Shown piece by piece: positions 1-12,000 of a stretch of 64,000 bases of DNA. How positions within the stretch are numbered: the first letter of the stretch is position 1; every line of letters starts with the position of its first letter. This stretch comes from Membranipora membranacea (taxonomy: Eukaryota > Bryozoa > Gymnolaemata > Cheilostomatida > Membraniporidae): the NCBI GenBank assembly GCA_914767715.1, contig OU612073.1, positions 21,762,001-21,826,000 on the forward strand. Direction: 5' to 3'. Both the position numbers and the translations under genes were made by a program. A model generated the notes under the pieces. The model was not told the DNA's origin, searched no databases, and saw only the letters and a program-made list of their open reading frames with translations.

Positions 1-51
1 GGTAAACAGTCCGCACAATAATACAACTGATTCCTTATATTCTCTGTACAG

Positions 52-1301
52 ACCGTAGATTGCTGTAAGGACTCTGTATCAGATCTAGATTTCACATCCG
101 ATTTCACTCTCTGTGTAGACAAAGATTGTGCTATCTATGCTTTGATTGGCTACTTTGACACTGTGTTCGACGCTCAAAGAGACAATTCTACCAAGGTAAT
201 GTAGCATTATTGGCAGTATTTTTTGTAGCATTTGGTTGTGGGCGACTTTGAACTTATTGTGTTTGTCCCACCAATATTACACTTCCTTTGGAAATATAAA
301 TCAATGGTTTGCACAAATCTAAGCATCATATAATTATAGCTTTTTTATGTATCCATGTCAGCACATATGGTCAATAGATCAATAGCGGACTCGCGTGTTA
401 CCTGGATCAGTTCTAAATATTGACATAAATAAGCTCCCATATACCCATACAAATATATTGCAGATACATATTGTATTGACTATAGTAGTATTATAATATA
501 TAAGTGTAATTGAGAGTTCCGTGTTTCTTTCAGGTGACATTTTCGACCGGACCGTTAGCTAAATCCACTCACTGGAAACAGACAGTGTTCTTATTACCTA
601 AACCTCTGAACAAAGTTAAAGGTATGTCACTTCTACGCACTGTACTCAATTGTACTGTTACACTGTATTTCCATTATTTGCATTTATATCAACATCTTGA
701 GTCAAAAACAACAGAAATGCCTTCAGGATATCATTTGGATGATACGCACCAAATATAAATACATAAGTGGAAGGCCAACAAATATAGAATTTTGTTTCTT
801 AATATTCATTATAATATTCTAAACTTTTATCATGGTAAGCATGTCGCAACCTTCATTATTATCTAACTATCTACTATGCCAAAATGTCAACCCCCTACAA
901 ACTATGCTTGACATTAGGACATAGTTCTAATCTTTTAATATTGTCCAGTGAAAGCTTCTTTTTTGCTATGGAAGTCAATGGCTAGTAATGTACAATATTA
1001 TAGTAACTCGAAATTCTATTTTGTACACATTAGCTAGGTGTTAGGAGATAGGACCGCTAGTGGTGATGGTCAATTGTTGCGGGATTCTGAATCTCATTTT
1101 TGCAGAGATCAGCTCATGCCTCAAGAGCTGTGCATTTTGTGGATGTCAGTGCTGATAGGCTGATACTATACTTTCTAATCTTCTTTTACAGGAGAGCAGG
1201 TCTCAGGAACTATAGATGTGAGGAAACATCCAAAGGATCCTCGATCGATACAAGTCAAGATTAAAATGGACTCCCTAATCTTGAACTATACTCTATGTTA
1301 A
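52..1301 (+). CDS. PRMT3: Protein arginine N-methyltransferase 3, C-terminal part (partial at 5' end)
   Basis: Three exons are visible: 52-195, 534-621 and 1192-1301. All have AG/GT borders and a continuous frame ending in TAA at 1299-1301. They encode about 114 residues of the C-terminal beta-barrel and dimerisation region of a type I arginine methyltransferase. Diagnostic stretches are DLDFTSDFTL, GYFDTVF, the almost invariant THWKQTVFLL, and a late KDPRS followed by a short strand before the stop. From recalled family sequence, the tail matches PRMT3 better than PRMT1, because PRMT1 ends differently. PRMT3 is a cytosolic enzyme that dimethylates ribosomal protein S2. The catalytic Rossmann core and the zinc finger lie upstream of the window, so activity cannot be judged here. 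The gene converges on the minus-strand gene ending at 2168. Confidence 0.85.
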
Positions 1302-2167
1302 TCGTGCACTAAGGCAATATTTAAGTTATCGCAAGGATGCCCAATGTCCTGGATAGATCCAGTTATAAGTCTACTAGAATACATTGATAGAACGCGCTGA
1401 TATATATTTTTTCCCGAAACTGCAATGATAACAATTACAATACATTATTATAGCAGTGAGTACAAAGTTCTAGCTTGTATCAACTGATGATTTATTGACC
1501 TGTCTTTAGGAGATTTCCTTAAAACTTATAAATGAATTTTTGTTGATATTTTAATACCAATAGCTAATTTGGTGTAAGAATTGAACTGTCTATGTTCAAA
1601 TTAAATGTTTTCCAAACTTTGCTTGTGGGAACTTCTGAAATTTGAACCAAACAATACAATATTATAATACTATATAGTAGTAATGTAGACCACCAGGTTT
1701 ATTGTACTTTGTGATGGTGACACTTTTGAGCATTTCACACAAAAGCAAAAAAATATGAGTATGATCAATAATGAGTCTTGCAGCTCACAAAAACACAGCT
1801 CGCTGGATAGTGAATAGGTAAGTAGTTCAACAATGCATCAACTCACACACGTATTAATCAAAAATAACTTAATTCATCAGATTATGAGGCACTCTGATTG
1901 ACCATGTTGGTGAATGGCAAAATTTCAATATGCATGCATAGAAAAAAAGGGATATGAATACATTCCTTGATGAATTTCACAACTATGGCAGGACTAAAAT
2001 TGAAAACCACACATCACTCTAAAACATGATAACTCACTTCAATGCCATGAGATAAAAAATAGATGACTTGGCACAGCAGAGAAGAAACAGGAGAGAACAA
2101 ATCACACAGTAACACTGTTAGAGAGAAAAAATTCAATTATGGTTGTAGAGGAGCTCCACTTGAGGAA
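1302..2167. other. Convergent intergenic spacer between PRMT3 and the STI1-domain gene
   Basis: This stretch holds the 3' UTRs of two genes that converge tail to tail. No credible exon is visible. For the minus-strand gene, AATAAA reads on the minus strand at 1698-1703 and again at 1491-1496. No clear AATAAA was seen close after the PRMT3 stop. Confidence 0.5.
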
Positions 2168-5100
2168 CTACCTCTGGAAGGCTAATAATCCGGCGTCTAC
2201 TAAAACTTTCACTTTCTCCTGAAACTCCTTACCTCCCTGCTGTAATAACCTAAAATAGAAAACAGACAATGAAAAACCTTTGTCCCATGTTATTTAGACA
2301 ATGCTTCATATTGTCACGGTAAAGATTGAATGTCCACTGGCAATGATATTGGTCATGTCTACTGTCATTTAATTAATATGGAATCTCACATTTGTGTATA
2401 ATTTTCGCTTTAACTGAAATCATAGGTAATTTGCTAATGTGTGACTGTCATGTCAAATGCCAAGAATCAAATCACTAATTTGTTGCATTTTACCTCTTAC
2501 ACCACCCTCCCTGCTTACACTAAACAGCATACTGATAAATACTTCTGTAGTCATCTCCTCTCTAATATTGAGCAGATAACTTCTTGATACAATGGATAAA
2601 ACCTTTTTGAACATCCCATCAGGGAGTTTGGTCCCAAACTCCCTGATCTCATTAACATGATAAATATTTTTATTGGTATGGGATATCCTTACCTCTGGGC
2701 CTTTTCAGGATCTTCTTTAAGACTACGGATGAGCTCCATGATATTTGGTGATTGTAAGATGTCTACCAGTTTAGGATCTTGTAATACCTGTAAAAATTTA
2801 AATCGAGCATGACTGGATAGAACGGTGCATGATATATATTTTATGTTGATAATTCCATTCTCTATACAAAAGGCACCCCACAGCATGGTTAGATTTACGC
2901 CAGGAGCTCTTTTGGATACAATTAACATACTAGGCCTATACAGGGGTCAAAATTCTGAAAACAGCATATTGTCTGATCTGATATGATGGATTGATCTATT
3001 CTTTGCTCACTTGTTTAACTCTGGCATCCTCCTCAGCTTCTTTCTTGATTTGAGCTGCTGATTTCTGATTAACTGGTTTTTGTTGAGTACTGTGGCGAGT
3101 TGTCTTCACTTCTTTGATAAGCTCCTCCCTTCTTTCTGTGGTGGGCGGAGCTGCAGTCTCTGACGAGTTTTTACGCACTTGCTCCGCAGCCACGCTGAGT
3201 GAAGCATCGTTCAGATTCTCGTAATGATTGCCTAAACAACAAAACTCAAATGTATGCAACAACAGTGGCAGAAAGAACATCATTGGGCTGCTTTTGTCCA
3301 ATGTTTCGTTAACAAGTTCCCGCCACATACTGATCAGATTATGTCTGCTATACACAGGGCAGTGGAGCACAAACTTATCACTAATCATAATATATTCATC
3401 TATAAAACCTCTTTTCATTATTTCTCTAACTACTACCCAAGGAGCACAACTATTATTGGGCAAAGTGACCTTTTAGCAAAATTACCATTGTTCAAGATGG
3501 GCCTTTGGATACAAATATTTCATCTCAGTAAACTTGTTGATGACTTGTCAGCATGGACCTCAGATGATATGACAAGACTTGTAGACTATGTTTATATTGT
3601 GTGGTTTTGTAGCACAATAATTATTTTATTTCTTATTCAAAAAACTGAATTTAATTTTTTTTTCAGATTAGAACAGGATGTGGCTCGGTGTGGTTTCTGG
3701 CTTCTAGGGTGTGCAGAACTCAAGACATGCCATAAAAAACATTGATCAGGTAGAATTTTAAGTGTATATGGAAGTGTGGACGGGACACGTCGTTCTTTTA
3801 TTGTAGATAAACTGAATAGACAAATTATAATACATGAATGTGCTCACTTGGAATAGAATGGTACTCACCTAAGACATCACAGAACTCTTTGAAAAACTCC
3901 TGTATATATTTATCGTGCTGATATGTAAGCAAAGCTTTGTCTGGATTAGCCTGGAATTCCTGAAGCGCTCTCTCACAGCGGGGGTCGGCCATCATCGCCA
4001 TCAACTTATCATTGTTCCCTAGTTTATTGAGCAAGTCTTCAGTGAGCCAAGCATCTATACATACAATAAACAATAGCAAATTATTCTATTGGTGAACATC
4101 AATCATAGCTAGTTGTATACGGTATGATTCCGGACTGGATGGTCAACCAGCATATAGTTTTTCTACATAATTTGGATTGACGTGATATTCCGAGCAGAAG
4201 TCATAGTTCCAGGGGCCAATAAGTTTCGTTATGCACATTATTTCATGACCATAACCATCATTGAACACAGCCCAACACAATACATAAAGCAACATTATTT
4301 TCCAATTTTTCATCTATACAATAGCTGATTATACCATACCGCAGTATCACGCCTTTACCCTACATACCAGTTTTCTGAAGCTGTTCCCTCATTTTCTGTA
4401 CTTCTTCCATGACAAGATGATCTCCTCCACCTTTAGGATTTGCTTTTATATGAGGCATATTGTCCTGAGTTTGACCATTTACTGGTTGTACTGTAGCTTT
4501 ACTAACAACGCTAACGGCAGCAGCTGTAGCTGCTGGTGGTTTTTTATTATCCAACCCTCCAGAGAGAAAGCCTTTCTTCATACCACCAAATCCGCACGCA
4601 CCTGTGCTTGGCTGAGAAGGTGGTGGCTGCACAACCTTAGGCTTAACTGTCTGTGGAGTAGCATTGCTGCTCGTAGTTTTGTTCTGAGAATTGTTGTTTG
4701 ATACTATCCTGTTTTCTATTGGTCCATTTCTTTGTTGAACATGATTGTCTACTTTCGCTTTTAGTTCAGAGATTCTGTTAATAACTTCAGTCATATCCTC
4801 CAAGGGAGGAGGCAGGTCTAAAACAAAATCAAACAGATGCAGTTAGATGTCTGACTGTGATATTAACGTTTACTGTATGTTAGCAGTTAAAACTCATATA
4901 TGTTACTGTACTGTATCTGAGTCAGACTCTCATTTAGATCTACTTCATCAATGACCTTGGGCCAATACACGTTCTCAAAATGTTAATCGTTGGCTTGATC
5001 TTACTTTTCTGACTATGTTACGCTAATGAACTTTCAATGGGTGGACAGTATGCTTGTCTCTGTCTAATTTGCGCTAAACTTCTCAAGGAAAAGACGATAT

Positions 5101-5686
5101 CTTTTAATCTTTCTATCTATTACCATTATATGATTGTTCACTAGACTACAATAATTGTCAGATGAATTTAATAAAGATCTGCTTGAACTTTTCATAGCAA
5201 TAACATAAATAAATTCAAATGAAAAGATTGCCATTTAATAACTATATATATGTATCAGTATGTATACATATTTATTATTATACCAAATATCGTTCATTCA
5301 TTATCAATGATTGGCAATTGTATGTTAAGGCAGCAGTTCAGACAACTCAGATAAAGTTGGGTTGTTCTAACTACAGTCCAAACTAGCTAAGCAATTTTGA
5401 TTTACTTAAGAAAGTTGTATTTAGTTTAGTCTTTACCCTTACAGTTTCATATATATTTCAATTAATTCAAATCTGACTGAAAGCTGATAACAACCAAATA
5501 GACATGTCTTCAACAAGGAATTGTACTCCATTGAAAAAATTAAATGATACATATCAAGGGTGTAAAGATAGCTTATACATTGATGATTCAAATGAGCAGC
5601 AACAAGCATAATAAACCGAAAATAGGTAAATTTTTGAAACTGTAAAAAAGAAAATTAAAAATTTGACCTTCACCTTCGTCAGCCAT
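2168..5686 (-). CDS. Protein with two STI1/DP-type modules, orthologue not recognised
   Basis: Six exons join in frame: 5674-5686, 4368-4817, 3869-4054, 3011-3231, 2693-2787 and 2168-2249, giving 348 codons plus TAG. The start is the ATG at 5684-5686 in the first short exon (MADE). Exon 2 encodes an acidic/proline start, a short coiled-coil-like helix (about residues 10-35) and a low-complexity Asn/Thr/Pro/Gln linker with a KKGFLSGG motif. Residues about 155-216 (WLTEDLLNKLGNNDKLMAMM onward) form an alpha-helical module of STI1 type. A charged linker follows. Residues about 290-348 (VLQDPKLVDILQSPNIMELI, ending VLVDAGLLAFQR) form a second module resembling the DP/STI1 domain of Hip (ST13), Hop and ubiquilin. 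No TPR or ubiquitin-like domain is encoded. Such modules bind chaperone clients or transmembrane segments, so a chaperone-cofactor role is an inference. Exon structure is well supported; naming is not. Confidence 0.8.
2618..2647. repeat. Perfect short palindrome (14-bp arms, 2-nt spacer)
   Basis: ATCAGGGAGTTTGG at 2618-2631 is followed, after TC, by its exact reverse complement at 2634-2647. It lies in the last intron of the STI1-domain gene. Related GGGAGTTTGG ... CTCCCTGC sequence recurs in DDX18 introns near 10396-10430 and 12497-12540, so this is probably a remnant of a small inverted-repeat element. Confidence 0.6.
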
Positions 5687-6070
5687 CTTTCTTTTGTGCA
5701 ATAATACATTGTATCTTGAATGTAAGTAAACATCTTTTGATTGAACTTTTAATGCCAATTAACTACAACAGAAATCGTTAATTAAACAAGAAAATCTCCA
5801 CTGTTCTTATATTACTAGAATTTCTCAAAATAGAGAGCACATTAATATGTTTTTGACTGTTTTTCGTTATGAGTAGTAAATACTATATCATGTGTGTGAT
5901 GTGGTCACATGTGTTTTGAGGATTTTTTTTGGTTGAGATTCAGAGTTTTGTTGAATTAGGCTGCAACACTCTGTAGTTGTCTTATGATAATCCTCCTGTC
6001 AGCTTATATTTCATATCTCACCAGCCAATGTCAGTATTTCAGTGAGAAAGATAGTCCAATATAGGTAGCA
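5687..6070. promoter_or_regulatory. Head-to-head shared promoter region
   Basis: About 385 bp separate the start codon of the minus-strand STI1-domain gene (5686) from the start codon of DDX18 (6071). Both 5' UTRs and both core promoters must fit here unless upstream noncoding exons exist. No TATA box is obvious at a convincing distance. The arrangement suggests a bidirectional promoter co-expressing a putative chaperone cofactor and a ribosome-biogenesis helicase; this is inference from position only. Confidence 0.5.
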
Positions 6071-9000
6071 ATGGCTGGAAAAGAAAATAATGGTAAGTTT
6101 GTTGTTAGTTGAATCATGAATGATGGGTGGACTGCATTTATTTTCCAGTCCACCAACAACAATCAATCAAAGTATCAGTTGATGACATTGATTTGGAAGG
6201 TCAGACAGAGGGACTTTGTGTCTTTGCCACTTGTAAATGTATGTCTGTGGAGGGTGGTAAGTTATTATAATCATTAATAAATATATATTATATATATATA
6301 ATATATAAATTGACTAATTAATAAAAATGGTTCAGGATCTCTCACTTGATACTTGCCTTGGATTGGAGCAGAAATAATGGAGTCCTATTCTTTTGGGCTG
6401 GTTGGAGTGTGGTTACCATTTTTCTTCTATCAACAACAACAATTGAAATATCATGATAATATTGGTATTTCATTTTCTTACTGCCCGGTTACTGGGTCTA
6501 CATAACTAACTGCTACCAACATACGAATCAAACGCCAACCCAAAGTCAAGAACCATTGCCATACACCAGAAGCAGGACGTAAGACAACATGCTTCGCAAA
6601 TATTATTCATAGTTATATAGTAGTGGGATAAGGAAAGTTATTATTGTTGATTCAGGCAATCGATGACCTGGACAATGATGTTTGATACCATTGCTGCCTT
6701 CCAATGACTGCTTAAACTTTATTAAACTAATATTCAGGATAGACCTGACTTTGAGCCAAGAGTGATAATAAGAATGTCAAAATGTCGGCATATCTTATTC
6801 TAATGGCTGCTGATGATGGGCTTAATGGAGTACTGAACTCCACTTAACCGACAGGCAATATTGGCTAGGCTTTCAAAATACAGTCCTGTTTTTATCAAGA
6901 TCCATCAAACAGAGGTCTAGAGGGTAGGCATGTTGGATGAACACAGCAGGAAATAATCCATACGCATAATCCATACGCAATTACAATGTAGATATGAATG
7001 GGCCTATCCGAAGTTGGGTATTCATTCAACTTTTTTCAAGGAATTATGGCCATTATCTTTGCGCTGTAAATGGCCTACATACATATAATGGCAGTATGGT
7101 AGGCCATCATGTTGGACCTTCAGGTAGAGACTAGGAGGTGTAGCTCTCTGCAGCTCGTCAGATCAGTTCATAACTACGATTTATATGTTCCAGTTAATTA
7201 AGAAACCTGAGTTTGGGAGGCAGGTTTGTATCACAAGGGAGGGAACCAGCGAATGAAGTTTGACTTCAACAACGTTTCGGATTATCAGATGTTGAGTTCA
7301 CCAGGTTACACCATTTTAGTGATGAGCATCCAGATGCTGTCCAAAAGAAGATTACAATGGGAATGTCCGACATTAAATCATTTTGAAGTTTTGATTTTAT
7401 CTTCAGCTCAATGTCAGGATCAGTTCTTGAATACTGTTGACCTATAAAACATGGCCTTCACAGCAACCTATAGTATATGACAGTATGTGGTGCAGTAACT
7501 AATTGTATTTATCTCTTTTTTTGTGTGATTAGATTCAAGTCTGAAGAAAAGGAAAAAATCTGGAAAAGTTTCTCAGAAGGGTAAGAAATTAGAAATAAAG
7601 CTAGGAGTATAACCAATATACATATAGATATATATATATATATCATATCTATCTAACAGGCAATCTTAGACGATACCCTCAGTCATTCTGGTGACGCCAC
7701 TACTTTTTCAGCTTTAAAGAGTGGGTAATGGTTTTATCCAACGTTAATGAATGTGTAAGATTAAGCAGACAGGAAAAGCTCATGATTTGGTCTGGTGTGT
7801 ATCTCAATAATACAATCAAGCATTTAAGTCTTGCTATTTTTAGTAGAATTGCCTCTCACTCTCATGACTTCACCGTGTTTTGTAGCTGGAGAAGTACCTG
7901 CTAAAAAGCCAAAAGTTATACCTGCTAAACCATCCAGTGCAAAACAAGTAACAAAAAAGGCTAGTTCACAGCAAGTCGTAAAACAAAACGGAAAGTCTAA
8001 TACAACTAAGAAACCAACCAGTAACGTCAAAAGTACACAACAGACAAGCAAAAACGGCAAGAAAAAGCAGGTGAGCAAAAAAAAAATAACAGTGAATAAA
8101 GCTTCCAGGTACAGATGTATAGATGCTAAGAACAATATAGCTCAAATGGATTGTGTAGGGTATTGAGCTGGTCCAAGATTTCGTCACCAATGCTTGTCAG
8201 TCGTGATTATCAAATTAGTGGGTACTACCTACCCACTTTCATCGTATCCTAAGTATATATAAGAGATTCGGTAAGCGAGCCACTCCAATCAATGATATGA
8301 ATATCTGTAACTTTTATATTGGTAAAATTATTATTTTCAATCATTTTCATATTTGTACGTGTATTGATCAGTAGGTATATGAACTATCATATCTTTTATG
8401 TCTGTTTATCCTTGTAAGGCATCAGAGCCTCAGGAGTCTGATGATGATGAGTCAGAGGATGAGTCTGAGGTTGAAGAAGATAATGAGTTTTCTGATGAGG
8501 AGCTGGAGGCTGACGTAGATGATTTATCAGCAGAATCAGGTGAGGAAATATAACAGTGTAGCATGATTTACTGCCCTTCATTTTTCATGTATTTTGTGAA
8601 GTATACAATCTGTTTACTGCCCTTTATTTTTCACCTGCATGCATATGGGCCAGTCAGATAGATAGACAAAATGGTATCGGTATAAACTTTATACTTGATA
8701 AAAGTTTTTTTTTACTTGGAATATAGTGTCATAACAGCAAAACGTGTATAATGAGATCAATCACAATACCACAAAGTTTGATTTGGTTTGATTTAATTTA
8801 CAGCTTGTAATTGTGGAGTTATCTTCTCTAAGATTACATGAATTTGGTCCATGTTTATGATTGATGCTTTCTGCAACAGGATATACAGAATTCTCTGCCT
8901 AACTTAAATCTCTTGGGACCCCAAAATTTTGTACTTGTTAAACAAAGACTGAATAAAGTGACTCTAGACTAGAGTGCATTGAGGTTGGGCTGACCTAAAT

Positions 9001-12000
9001 CTCCGGTCTGAATTACTGGTCTGAATTACGCGGAGTACACCATATCTTGGACTGTAAATGTCACTGGTCGGTTCATAAGTTCCCTGTTAACAGTCAGAAT
9101 TCCCACTTTTCTTCCTATCAGATTTAGAAGATGAGGATGATGACGAGGAAGGAGATGATGAGAGCAATGAGTCAGAAGATCTAGAAGGTCTGTGTTGTTG
9201 GTAGTATCACCACTGTTACATAGATGACAACGCATGCTGTGATGCTTGCAATGCAATTATATTGAAAGCAGAAGTCACAGCAACTATTATAAGACTTTCC
9301 AGTCTAGCAAAGAGCAATCTGTCATATTCTCGTATTAAATTGTAGCTAGTAATGATATATCTATAGACATATAGATATATCTATAGACATATAGATATAT
9401 CTAATAGACATATAGATATATCTATAGACATATAGATATATCTAATAGACATATAGATATATCTATAGACATATAGATATATATCATATAATATGAATTA
9501 TGTTATCAAATCATCTATACATACTAAATTGCTGTCTGTAGATGACGAAGATGATGATGAGGCATCTGAAGATGAAACAGAGGAGGCAGCTCCTCCCTCT
9601 AAAGATAAACCTGCAAAATCTGCTGATAAGAAAACTAAATCAGACTCTGTACAGGATAAGATGAAAGAAATGGCTTCTAGTAAGTGTAATGGAAACAATC
9701 ATCATGTCACCGAATGAAATAATATTAAAATATGGAAGTTTATTATTGTTGAGTTTATGAATGCAGATAATTATGGCATGTTATTAGTAGTATGGAGCAG
9801 CTGTGGCCGTGGCGCAATGGGTAAGGCATGGGTCTTTCAATCGAGAGGTCTCGTGTTCGACACCCGGCGTGTCACGGTGGTGTCAGGAAGAGTGTCCGAC
9901 CTTAAATGCTCCTGTGCCCCATCAGAATCAAGTCCGTAGACCCTTACTGATACTGAGACAAAAATCATGGTTTCTCTCACGGTGTCACAGGGCATCGAGA
10001 CTATAAATGGATGTGAGTTTTTTCATTAGTAGTTTGCTATCAGTGAAATGATGCCTGTTTTAATTTCTCATCAGCAAACCTTTTTATTCTACAGCTCATA
10101 ATTCAATATAGGTTGGCTACAGAGTCCGCATACATAGTGACATAAAATGCATATGATTGTATGATGATGTAATTGTGTGATATTGTAGCTGGTCCAAAAT
10201 CAGGCTCTTACATTCTGTCTGATACATCATTCGAATCACTCGGCGGACAAGTAAACGATCTGACGCTGCGTGGTATACAGGAAATGGGCTTCAAGAACAT
10301 GACACACATACAAGCCAAGGCTATTCCGCCCCTACTGGAAGGTATGAATTGTCTAGTTTATATCTATAGAATTGCTCTGTTGCCTTTCACTAAAGTCTGG
10401 GAGTTTGGTACAGACTCTCCAACTCCCTGCTAAAATACAATGGCATATTTTGTGTATACAGAGTTGTCCACTCACAAATTATGGGAGGACAACTTGTAAT
10501 GGCAGTGTATATATAATATATTTCTCTGCTCCATACTTCGAACATATCCCTCAGTGTATGTGTATGTATTTTACATTTTAGGAAGGGATGTGTTAGCTGC
10601 AGCAAAAACTGGCAGCGGTAAAACTCTGGGATTTCTCCTGCCTGCTATAGAATTAGTATACAAACTGAAGTTCATGCCCCGAAACGGTAGGTAGACCCTC
10701 ACCTTAAATAATCATACAACCTCCGGTAACTCATTCTCAAAGGACAACTTATGTAGAATCATATTCCCCTATCACCAAAAACTATACACACAATGCATAA
10801 GTAAAATGTGAAAAAAATGTTATGCGCTGATAATGATGTCAAATATGACATTATAGGAACTGGAGTGATAGTAATCTCCCCCACTAGAGAGTTGTCCATG
10901 CAGACGTTCGGTGTTCTGAAGGAGCTGTTAAAGTTTCACTCTCATACATATGGGCTGATAATGGGTGGTACTAATAAAGCTGATGAGGCCAAAAAACTAG
11001 CCAAGGTAAGGTGTCACATGGGGGGGGATACCAGTTGCTTACCAACTTATTTAAAGTGACTGTGAAGGAACCAGGTTTTTGGTATCATACTGGAAATCTC
11101 GGTCTAATTTAGAAAACTGCTATAAGGTTCATTAACAACACAGCCCAGTTACAACTCATTTTCACTCAAAGTTTAGATTGGAAGGTACTAAAAAGGTACT
11201 ATTTTTTAATATACCATCACCTTTTTGTACCTTCCAATCTCAACTTTGAGTGAAAATCAGTTTAAACTGGGTCATATATTGTTAATACAAGACTTGAAAA
11301 ATTTGGAAATTGTTTTCATTTAAGCAGTCAAACTTGCCACATCTTTCAATGTACCTTTCAAATACCCTGCTACATTTCTCCAGTTTTTCGCACAGCCGTC
11401 TCATGTTGTTCTCATGTTCAATTATCTCGTATCCACAGGGAGTGAATATACTGGTGTGTACACCGGGTAGATTACTGGATCATCTACAAAACACTAAAGA
11501 GTTCCTATATAAGAACTTACAATGTCTGGTCATAGATGAAGCTGACAGGATATTAGATATCGGATTTGAGGAAGAGATGAGACAAATCGTCAGATTGTTA
11601 CCCAGTAAGTAGATTCATGTTTATAACAACAAATATCACAAATACATCTTCCTCCTTTGTCTGTGTGGAAGAAGTAGTGTGATTAGGTGTGATTGTTTTC
11701 AAAACAATACACCATCCCTTCAAATGGAGATGATCTACCGTCCCTAGAATTTTCCCTTTCCCATAATAACTATCTCTACCTTTTCTTATATGATAAAATA
11801 ATTTTTTTTTTAATATGAGCATTGAATTGCTGTGTTTGTGACACATATCTATTGGCCGAATTTCATCCAAATGAAGTTTTTTGTGTGAATGATTTGGCCT
11901 ATGGTCATTCAAGGGGGTTAAATTGTTAATGGTGTGTCATAATAAGTAGCCTGTAAGAAAAATAGGATCCATAATTTATGCTTGCTTACAGAAACTAGAC

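Noticed and set aside
3254-3745. Plus-strand open frame of 163 codons
   Set aside because: It overlaps, in antisense, the well-supported exon 3011-3231 of the STI1-domain gene and shows no domain or splice context.
6800-6835. Possible C/D box snoRNA in DDX18 intron 2
   Set aside because: TGATGAT and CTGA occur about 20 bases apart, but no terminal stem, C'/D' boxes or guide length consistent with a snoRNA was found.
7226-7447. Possible second SINE copy or exon in DDX18 intron 2
   Set aside because: A short phrase (TGTCCGAC followed by TTAAAT-like sequence) resembles the SINE body near 9893, but there is no A or B box and the match does not extend.
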